Positions 1 to 5,066 of a stretch of 7,494 nucleotides of DNA are shown piece after piece. Under the pieces are notes generated by a model. It was not told the DNA's origin. It saw nothing but the letters and a program-made list of their open reading frames with translations, and did not search any database. Position 1 is the stretch's first letter, and every line of letters begins with the position of its first letter. Location: assembly GCA_050743385.1 (NCBI GenBank), contig JBOGFJ010000064.1, positions 1 to 7,494 of the forward strand. Reading direction: 5' to 3'. A program made the position numbers and the translations under genes. The DNA is from JACDBD01 sp050743385. Lineage in GTDB: Bacteria; Actinomycetota; Acidimicrobiia; IMCC26256; JACDBD01.

Positions 1-165
1 GAGGTGCAGCAGGTGCTCGCGGGGAACGCGGCCGCGGTCTACGACTTCGACCTCGACGCCCTCGCCCCGCTGGCGGCTACCGCGGGCCCGACCGTCGCGG
101 AGGTCGCCGTCCCCCTCGACGAGATCCCCGCCGACGCCACCAGCCCCGGCTTCTACCGGCCGTAA
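1..165 (+). CDS. C-terminal fragment of an amidohydrolase (amidohydrolase-related, metal-dependent TIM-barrel family)
   Basis: The reading frame is open from the first base and stops at TAA 163-165, leaving the last 54 residues of a protein whose start lies outside the window. The fragment begins EVQQVLAGNAAAVYDFDLDAL. This resembles the closing segment of amidohydrolase-2 family proteins, where an I/V-L-x-G-N-A-A-x-x-Y-x-F-D motif on the last barrel helix precedes a short tail of the type LAPLAAxxGPTVAEV. None of the metal-ligand histidines are in this part, so substrate and activity cannot be judged. Mycobacterial and other actinobacterial relatives often sit in lipid or aromatic catabolic clusters, which fits the neighbours. 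It converges on the SDR gene, with a hairpin between the two stops. The family call rests on a short but characteristic stretch. Confidence 0.72.
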   Translation, partial: EVQQVLAGNAAAVYDFDLDALAPLAATAGPTVAEVAVPLDEIPADATSPGFYRP

Positions 166-175
166 AGGGCTGTTT

Positions 176-216
176 TGGCGTCACCTACCCCCAACTATTG
201 GGGATAGGTGACGCCA
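176..216. terminator. Bidirectional intrinsic-type terminator hairpin between convergent genes
   Basis: The left arm TGGCGTCACCTACCCCCA (176-193) and right arm TGGGGATAGGTGACGCCA (199-216) are complementary over 17 of 18 positions around the 5-nt loop ACTAT. The single mismatch is A·C when read on the plus strand but a G-U wobble in the minus-strand transcript, so the minus-strand hairpin is fully paired. The hairpin begins 10 nt after the amidohydrolase stop and, on the other strand, 6 nt after the SDR stop. No U-tract follows on the plus strand. On the minus strand the stem is followed by AAAC. A tail-less strong stem is common for actinobacterial terminators. Confidence 0.75.
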
Positions 217-222
217 GAACGA

Positions 223-1014
223 TCAGAGATCGGGGAGGTTGAGGCCGAGGTTGGGGGCTTCGATGCCGCCGTCGACCTCCCACACCTTGCCGGTGACGAA
301 GCTTCCGGCGGGCGAGGCGAGGTAGAGCGCGGCGATCGCGATGTCGTCGGGCTCGCCCAGACGCCGGAGCGGCGTCTTCGCCACCATCTCGTTGCGGAGC
401 TCGTCGTTCTCGAGGACGATCTCGAGCGCGGACGTGGCTACGGAGCCGACGGCGATGGCGTTGACCCGGATCCTGGGCGCCAGGTCGGCCGCGAGCAACC
501 GCGTCATATGGGTGAGCGCGCCCTTGGCGGTGCCGTAGGCGACGAAGCCGCGGTCGGTGAGCCGTCCCATCGCCGACGAGATGTTGACGATGCTGCCGCC
601 GTCACCTTCGAGCATCCGCGGCACCGCCAGCTTGCTCAGCGTGAACGCAGTCGTGACGTTGAAGTGGAACGCCTTCTCGAACGATCGCTCGCTCGTGTCG
701 AGGAACGGCTGGGGCATGCTGCCACCGGCGTTGTTGACGACGACGTCGACGCGCCCGAGCTCGTCGATCGCCCGCTGGACGAGCTCCTCGAGGTTGCCGG
801 TGTCGCTCACGTCGCAGGGGACGACCACGCCCCGGCGCCCCCGCTCCGCGACCTGCGCCGCGACCTCCTCGAGCTGCTCCTTCGTGCGCGCCGCGAGCAC
901 CACGTCGGCGCCGGCGTCGGCGAACGCCCGCGCGCAGGCGGCGCCGATGCCGCGACCCGCGCCGGTGACGATCGCGGCCTTGCCGGTGAGGTCGAACCGG
1001 TCGAGCACGCTCAT
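223..1014 (-). CDS. SDR family oxidoreductase (classical short-chain dehydrogenase/reductase)
   Basis: A 263-residue soluble protein of the usual classical SDR size, expected to interconvert a hydroxyl and a keto group using NAD(P). It carries the cofactor motif TGAGRGIG (17-24), an acidic residue in CDV (D68), NNAGG (94-98), the tetrad Asn in FNV (N119), catalytic Ser in NISSAMG (S147) and YGTAK (Y160, K164). The tail has the common GKVWEVDGG segment. Residues 41-43 are AAR with no aspartate at the end of beta-2, which favours NADP(H) over NAD; this is an inference. The start ATG overlaps the P450 stop as ATGA (1011-1014) and lacks a Shine-Dalgarno, so translational coupling is likely. The natural inference is that it oxidises the alcohol made by the P450, or reduces the matching ketone. 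FabG-like or hydroxysteroid dehydrogenase roles cannot be separated by eye. Confidence 0.93.
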   Translation of the reverse strand: MSVLDRFDLTGKAAIVTGAGRGIGAACARAFADAGADVVLAARTKEQLEEVAAQVAERGRRGVVVPCDVSDTGNLEELVQRAIDELGRVDVVVNNAGGSMPQPFLDTSERSFEKAFHFNVTTAFTLSKLAVPRMLEGDGGSIVNISSAMGRLTDRGFVAYGTAKGALTHMTRLLAADLAPRIRVNAIAVGSVATSALEIVLENDELRNEMVAKTPLRRLGEPDDIAIAALYLASPAGSFVTGKVWEVDGGIEAPNLGLNLPDL

Positions 1015-2186
1015 GCCAGCACCATCGGTGCCGTCGTCACGCCGGCGATGACCGACGAGTGGCTGCGCTCGACCGCGCCGGCGAGCTCCACGGTGGCGAA
1101 GCGGTCGAGGAGCTCCTCGAGGAGCACCCGGCCCTCGATGCGGGCGAGGGTGGCGCCGATGCAGAAGTGGGTGCCGAACCCGAACGCGACGTGATGGTTG
1201 GGCTCGCGTCCGACATCGAAATCTCCTGCCGTGGGCCCGAACTGCGCCTCGTCACGGTTGGCCGACGCGTAGAGCATCAACACCGGGTCCCCGGCACGGA
1301 TCACCTGGCCGCCGAGCTCGGTGTCGCGGGTGGTGGTGCGCATGAAGGAGATCACCGGCGTCGTCCAGCGCAGCATCTCCTCCACCGCCGACGGCACCAG
1401 CCCGCGGTCCTCGCGGAGCCGCTCCCACTCGTCGGGCTGTTCCGCCAGCGCCACCAGGCCGCCCGACACCATGTTGCGGGTGGTCTCGTTGCCGGCGACC
1501 AGCAGCTGGTTGAGGAACATGACGAGCTCGGTGTCGGACAGGCGCTCGCCGTCGACCTCGACGTGCGCCAGCACCGAGATCAGGTCTTCGCGCGGGTCGG
1601 CGCGGCGGACTGCGGTCGTGGCCAGGAGGTACTCGTGCATTTCCGCCTGGAGGGCCTGGCGCTTCTCCTCGGGCCAGTCGTTGGCGCCCGGGATCACCGA
1701 CTCCGACCATTCGTAGAACCGGGGCCATTCCTCCTCGGGAATACCCAACAGCGCGCTGATGATCTGGAGCGGGAACGGCACCGAGACCGCGGCCACGAAG
1801 TCGACGGCCTCGTCGGCGCGAACACCATCGAGCAGAGCGCTCGCTCGCCGGCGCACATCGCCTTCGAGCGCGCGCATCACCTTCGGTCCGAACCCGGGTT
1901 GCACGAGCTTGCGGTACGCGGTGTGCGCGGGTGGATCGGTGTGCATCATCGTCGGCGGCGAGTCGTAGGTCGCGCCGATCTCCATGACCAGGATCCCGCG
2001 GGCGGAGCTGAACGTGGCCGGGTCGCTCGACACCGTCATCACCTCGTCGTGGCGACTGAGCGCCCAGAAGCCCTTGCCCTCGTTCCAGGCGACCGGCGCC
2101 TCGGCGCGCAGCCGGGCGTAATGGGGGAAGGGATCGCCGGCGTAGAAGTCGTCGTCGACGAGGGGCGCAGTGAGGTCTTCGGGCAC
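1011..2186 (-). CDS. Cytochrome P450 (bacterial class I type, CYP125/CYP142-like by recall)
   Basis: A 391-residue soluble P450 when started at GTG 2184-2186; the family usually has about 400 residues. A longer frame exists upstream, but its first 44 residues are Arg/Cys-rich, unlike a P450, and lie antisense to the NUDIX gene, so GTG is preferred. Visible landmarks are the C-helix region HTDPPAHTAYRK (from about 82), the I-helix AGNETT (231-236), the ExxR pair E270/R273, the YASANRDE segment (306-313) and the haem loop FGFGTHFCIG (335-344) with thiolate ligand Cys342. It would hydroxylate a hydrophobic substrate with electrons from a ferredoxin. No ferredoxin or reductase gene is in the window. 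The I-helix-to-haem stretch reminds me of CYP142 and CYP125, the mycobacterial steroid side-chain oxidases. That is memory rather than a search, so steroid as substrate is only a guess. It is first in an operon with the SDR. Confidence 0.93.
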   Translation of the reverse strand: MPEDLTAPLVDDDFYAGDPFPHYARLRAEAPVAWNEGKGFWALSRHDEVMTVSSDPATFSSARGILVMEIGATYDSPPTMMHTDPPAHTAYRKLVQPGFGPKVMRALEGDVRRRASALLDGVRADEAVDFVAAVSVPFPLQIISALLGIPEEEWPRFYEWSESVIPGANDWPEEKRQALQAEMHEYLLATTAVRRADPREDLISVLAHVEVDGERLSDTELVMFLNQLLVAGNETTRNMVSGGLVALAEQPDEWERLREDRGLVPSAVEEMLRWTTPVISFMRTTTRDTELGGQVIRAGDPVLMLYASANRDEAQFGPTAGDFDVGREPNHHVAFGFGTHFCIGATLARIEGRVLLEELLDRFATVELAGAVERSHSSVIAGVTTAPMVLA

Positions 2187-2216
2187 GGGCCGCCATTCTG
2201 GCCCACGCGCCTGACA

Positions 2217-2231
2217 CCATGTCCGACATGG
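2217..2231. promoter_or_regulatory. 15-bp palindrome over the NUDIX start codon, possible operator (weak)
   Basis: CCATGTC-C-GACATGG is a perfect 7-1-7 inverted repeat. It covers the ATG of the NUDIX gene and lies about 30 bp upstream of the divergent P450 start. It has the same arm and centre length as the palindrome at 2975-2989 but a different sequence. It also encodes the first residues MSDM, so it could be chance. The whole divergent gap is only 32 bp, so promoter elements for one or both genes must overlap coding sequence. Confidence 0.25.
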
Positions 2232-2956
2232 CCGCGCGCAAGCACGACGACTGGCTCCGCCGCATCCCGCGCATCGACCCCACCGTCGACGCGCCGGTGG
2301 AAGCGGTGCCGGCGGCAACCGTCGTGTTGCTGCGCGACGGCGAGCCCGGACTCGAGACGCTCATGCTCCGGCGCAACTCCAAGTTGGCGTTCGCCGGCGG
2401 CATGTGGGTGTTCCCGGGCGGCCGGGTCGATCCCGAGGACGTGCCGCCCGATGGCGACGTGCTGGAAGCGGCGAAGCGCGCCGCCGTGCGGGAAGCGCTC
2501 GAGGAAGCCGCCCTCGCGGTCGACGGTGACGCGCTCCTGCCCTTCGCCTACTGGGTGCCGCCGCCGGTGTCGGCCAAGCGCTTCGCCACGTGGTTCTTCA
2601 TGGGGCCCGGGCCCGACGGTGCGGTCACCGTCGACGGCGGCGAGATCCACGCCTATCGGTGGACGACCCCCGGCGCCGCGCTCGCGGCGCGCGACGAGGG
2701 GGAGATCGAGCTCGCCCCGCCCACCTGGGTCACGTTGCACCGCCTCGCCGACCATCCCGACGTCGCGTCCGCGCTCGCCGATGCCGCCGCGAGCGAGCCC
2801 GAGTTCTTCGAGACGCACATCGCTCGCGTCGGTGACGGTGCTGTCGCCGCGCTGTGGCCGGGTGACGCCGGCTACCACTCGGGCGACGGCGACGCGCCCG
2901 GCGCGCGCCACCGCCTGATCATGCTCGAGTCGGGTTGGCGCTACGAGCGTTGGTGA
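2219..2956 (+). CDS. NUDIX hydrolase, NUDT19-like (possible CoA/acyl-CoA diphosphatase)
   Basis: A 245-residue protein with no signal peptide. The NUDIX fold is marked by GGMWVFPGGRVDPED (60-74) and the catalytic helix VREALEEAAL (90-99), where R91, E92, E95 and E96 match the RE-x-x-EE core that binds magnesium. The box is interrupted: E83 fits the mid-box glutamate, but about nine extra residues lie between G68 and its expected place. The usual glycine after EE is alanine. An FPGG-x-V-D-x-x-D start with an inserted loop is typical of the NUDT19 group, whose characterised mouse member cleaves CoA and acyl-CoA to phosphopantetheine compounds. CoA turnover would suit this catabolic setting but is inferred. 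The C-terminus ends in an ESGWRYERW-type strand. A second in-frame ATG at 2228 is an alternative start. It runs divergently from the P450. Confidence 0.88.
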   Translation: MSDMAARKHDDWLRRIPRIDPTVDAPVEAVPAATVVLLRDGEPGLETLMLRRNSKLAFAGGMWVFPGGRVDPEDVPPDGDVLEAAKRAAVREALEEAALAVDGDALLPFAYWVPPPVSAKRFATWFFMGPGPDGAVTVDGGEIHAYRWTTPGAALAARDEGEIELAPPTWVTLHRLADHPDVASALADAAASEPEFFETHIARVGDGAVAALWPGDAGYHSGDGDAPGARHRLIMLESGWRYERW

Positions 2957-2964
2957 CGGGCGGG

Positions 2965-2970
2965 TACAGT
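2965..2970 (+). promoter_or_regulatory. Possible -10 element for the alcohol dehydrogenase gene
   Basis: TACAGT matches the TAnnnT pattern of actinobacterial -10 boxes and lies 43 bp before the dehydrogenase ATG, just after the NUDIX stop. Transcription would begin around 2977, inside the adjacent palindrome. No convincing -35 hexamer was found at 16-18 bp spacing, so this is tentative. Confidence 0.3.
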
Positions 2971-2974
2971 CCGC

Positions 2975-2989
2975 CTGACGGTCCGTCAG
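2975..2989. promoter_or_regulatory. Operator-like palindrome CTGACGG-T-CCGTCAG upstream of the alcohol dehydrogenases
   Basis: A perfect 7-1-7 inverted repeat lies in the 51-bp gap between the NUDIX stop and the first dehydrogenase, just downstream of a possible -10 at 2965-2970. Its size and symmetry fit a dimeric TetR- or GntR-family repressor site placed to block initiation. It could also form a very small stem, but a 1-nt centre argues against an RNA hairpin. No regulator gene is in the window to pair with it. Confidence 0.6.
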
Positions 2990-2994
2990 ATCTC

Positions 2995-3000
2995 GGGGAG
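2995..3000 (+). promoter_or_regulatory. Ribosome binding site for the first alcohol dehydrogenase
   Basis: GGGGAG ends 7 nt before ATG 3008 and complements the 16S anti-Shine-Dalgarno. This supports the 3008 start. Confidence 0.7.
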
Positions 3001-3007
3001 CTCGGCG

Positions 3008-4123
3008 ATGAAGGCGCTCGTGTACGACGGGGAGCAGGCGGCGATCCGAGACGGCCTCGACGTACGCGACCCCGAGGCGACGGAGGTCAAAGTGCGCGTG
3101 GTCGCCGCCGGCTTGTGCCACAGCGACCTCAGTGTCATCGACGGCACGATCCCCTGGCCGACACCGACGGTGCTCGGCCACGAAGGCGCCGGCGTCGTCG
3201 AGCAGGTGGGTTCGGCCGTCACCCACGTGCGTCCCGGTGACCACGTCGTGCTCCACACGGTCGCCAGCTGCGGGCTGTGCAAGTGGTGCAACATCGGAAA
3301 GCCGGCGTGGTGTCGCGCGAGCCTCGGCAACCCGAGCCAGCCCTTCACGCTCGACGGCGAGCCGGCGTGGAACTTCGCCAGCGCTTCCTTCTTCTCCGAG
3401 TACACCGTCGTGCGGGGCTACCAGTGCGTGCCCGTCCCGAAGGACGTGCCGCTCGAGTCGGCCTGTCTCATCGGCTGTGGTGTCCTGACGGGTGTGGGCT
3501 CGGTGTTCAACCGCACCGAGCTCGGCCTCGGCGACACGGCCGCCGTGTTCGGTGTCGGCGGCGTCGGCCTCAACGTGATCCAGGCGTGCAAGGTCAAGGG
3601 CGCGCCCCGGATCGTCGCCATCGACACGGTGGGCGAGAAGGAGAAGTGGGCGCGCGAGTTCGGCGCCACCGATTTCGTCCTCGCGGGGGAGGGCGTCGAC
3701 AGCGTGCAGGCCGTGCGCGAGCTACTGCCGTTCAGCGACACCCAGGTTGCCGGCGTCATGGGTGCGGGGGGCGTCGACTACGCGTTCGACTGCGTGGGCC
3801 ACCCCGCCGTGCTGAACGACGCGCTCGAGATCCTCGACTGGGGCGGCACCGCCGTCGTGATCGGCGTGCCGGCCCCGACCGCGACGGTGCCGGCGCGGAT
3901 CGGCAACTTCACCCACGTAGAGCGCACGCTCACCGGCTCGCGTGCCGGCTCGCACCGGCCGCACTACGACATCCCCCTCATCGTCGATCTCTACCAGCAG
4001 GGCATGCTCAAGCTCGACGAGCTCGTGACCGCCAAGTACGCACTCGACGAGTGGGAGACCGCCGTCCACGACCTGCACGAAGGCAAGCTCGCGCGCGGCG
4101 TCCTGACGATCACGGAGAGCTAA
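3008..4123 (+). CDS. Zinc-dependent alcohol dehydrogenase, class III-like (MDR family)
   Basis: A 371-residue medium-chain dehydrogenase, the normal length for class III/AdhC-type enzymes, oxidising alcohols to aldehydes with NAD. The GroES-like domain holds catalytic zinc ligands C37 (GLCHSD), H58-E59 (GHEGAG) and C157 (LIGCGVLTG). It also has the full structural-zinc set C88, C91, C94 and C102 with the canonical 3-3-8 spacing. The Rossmann domain has GVGGVG (182-187) followed by VAID with D206, the acidic residue expected for NAD. The pattern resembles AdhD, NDMA-dependent or mycothiol-dependent formaldehyde dehydrogenase groups of actinobacteria. I cannot tell these apart, so no symbol is given. 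A palindrome and good Shine-Dalgarno precede it. Its stop directly abuts the second dehydrogenase, so the two should share one mRNA. Confidence 0.94.
   Translation: MKALVYDGEQAAIRDGLDVRDPEATEVKVRVVAAGLCHSDLSVIDGTIPWPTPTVLGHEGAGVVEQVGSAVTHVRPGDHVVLHTVASCGLCKWCNIGKPAWCRASLGNPSQPFTLDGEPAWNFASASFFSEYTVVRGYQCVPVPKDVPLESACLIGCGVLTGVGSVFNRTELGLGDTAAVFGVGGVGLNVIQACKVKGAPRIVAIDTVGEKEKWAREFGATDFVLAGEGVDSVQAVRELLPFSDTQVAGVMGAGGVDYAFDCVGHPAVLNDALEILDWGGTAVVIGVPAPTATVPARIGNFTHVERTLTGSRAGSHRPHYDIPLIVDLYQQGMLKLDELVTAKYALDEWETAVHDLHEGKLARGVLTITES
4114..4119 (+). promoter_or_regulatory. Ribosome binding site that supports a CTG start for the second dehydrogenase
   Basis: GGAGAG lies in the last codons of the first dehydrogenase. 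Its GGAG core ends 6 nt before CTG 4124, which directly follows the TAA stop at 4121-4123. Nothing similar precedes the next possible start, GTG 4193, by a usable distance. The site therefore decides in favour of the CTG. Confidence 0.55.
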
Positions 4124-5056
4124 CTGCGCGCCGTACGGCACACCGAGGCGGGAATCGAGACCGTCGAGCTCCCCGAACCCGCCGGTGACGGCGTGCGCGT
4201 GCGGATGCGCTCGTCGGGCATCTGCGGCTCCGACCTGCACATGATCGAGTGGGGGCCCATGCCGGTCACGCTGGGTCACGAGGTCGCCGGACACCTCGAC
4301 GACGGCAGCCCCGTGGCCGTCTGGCCGCTGGTCGCCTGCGGCACCTGCGACCGGTGCGCCGCGGGAGAGGTGAGCCAGTGTCGAACGGGTCCCGGTCAGG
4401 TGTACGGAATCGGACGCGACGGCGGGATGGCCGACGTACTCGTCGTCGATCCGGTGTGCATCGTGCCGCTACCCGACGGCCTCGACGTCGGGGACGCCGC
4501 CCTCGTCGAACCGATCGCGTGCGGCGTGCACGCCTTGCGCCGCGCCGGGGTACGAGTCGGTGACCGGGCCGCGGTCGTCGGTGCCGGCGCGATCGGCCTC
4601 GGTGCTGCTGCGGCCGCCCACTGGATGGGCGCCGACGTCGACGTTGCCGCCCGTCACCCGGCCCAACAACGGGCCGCCGCGCAGATCGGCGTCGGCCCCG
4701 ACCCGCGTGGCGAGTACGACGTCGTCGTGGACGCCGCCGGCACCGACGGCGCGATCGCGAAGTGCGTCGAGCTCGTTCGCCCGGGCGGAACGATCGCACT
4801 GCTGGCGAGCTACTGGGAGACGGTGGCGTTCCCGCAGTTCTTCACCATGAAGGAGCCCGTCCTGGTCGGCGCCAACATGCACGGGCGCGACGCCACCGGC
4901 ACCGACATGGAGGCGGCGGCGGAGATGCTCGCCGACCTGCCCGAGGCTTCGCGCGCCATCATCACGCACCGTTTCCCGCTCGAGCGCGCACGCGAGGCGT
5001 TCACCGTGGCCGCGGATCGCGCCGCCGGGGCGATCAAGGTGGTGTTGGAGCCGTAG
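4124..5056 (+). CDS. Zinc-binding alcohol dehydrogenase, compact threonine/sorbitol dehydrogenase-like MDR protein
   Basis: A 310-residue MDR dehydrogenase if started at CTG 4124. That start restores the usual first strand and linker (MRAVRHTEAGIETVELPEP) before VRMRSSGICGSD. The first standard start, GTG 4193, would remove them. Zinc ligands are C34 (GICGSD), H52-E53 (LGHE) and E129 (EPIACGVHA), as in sorbitol and threonine dehydrogenases. The structural set C72, C75, C78, C86 is complete. The cofactor motif is GAGAIG (153-158). After beta-2 the sequence is VAARHPAQQ, with no Asp/Glu and an Arg, which favours NADP(H) by inference. It is 30-40 residues shorter than typical relatives. The loop after GHE lacks the usual VG-x-x-V-x-x-x-x-x-GDRV stretch, and the segment before DVVVDAAG is short. 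It probably acts on a secondary alcohol or polyol. It is co-transcribed with the preceding gene and converges on the amidohydrolase 10 bp away. Confidence 0.88.
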   Translation: MRAVRHTEAGIETVELPEPAGDGVRVRMRSSGICGSDLHMIEWGPMPVTLGHEVAGHLDDGSPVAVWPLVACGTCDRCAAGEVSQCRTGPGQVYGIGRDGGMADVLVVDPVCIVPLPDGLDVGDAALVEPIACGVHALRRAGVRVGDRAAVVGAGAIGLGAAAAAHWMGADVDVAARHPAQQRAAAQIGVGPDPRGEYDVVVDAAGTDGAIAKCVELVRPGGTIALLASYWETVAFPQFFTMKEPVLVGANMHGRDATGTDMEAAAEMLADLPEASRAIITHRFPLERAREAFTVAADRAAGAIKVVLEP

Positions 5057-5066
5057 ATCGGCCGGG

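Noticed and set aside
2187..2204. GGGCC...GGCCC inverted repeat between the P450 and NUDIX starts
   Set aside because: The arms are only 5 bp of pure G/C with an 8-nt spacer, which is common by chance in this sequence.
2187..2318. 44-residue N-terminal extension of the P450 from an upstream TTG
   Set aside because: The extension is Arg/Cys-rich, unlike P450 N-termini, and overlaps the NUDIX coding region. GTG 2184-2186 gives a normal P450 length.
1059..2918. Long plus-strand open frame (619 codons) running antisense to the P450 and then through the NUDIX gene in another frame
   Set aside because: It has Arg/Gly/His-rich low-complexity composition and no recognisable motif, and it covers two genes with full family signatures. 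It is a by-product of high GC.
2039..3256. Minus-strand open frame of 405 codons opposite the NUDIX gene
   Set aside because: No domain is recognisable, and it crosses the promoter gap and both neighbouring genes. The sense frame encodes a clear NUDIX fold.
5050..5062. GCCG-TAGAT-CGGC hairpin at the junction of the second dehydrogenase and the amidohydrolase
   Set aside because: A 4-bp stem is expected by chance at this GC content and is too weak to call a terminator.
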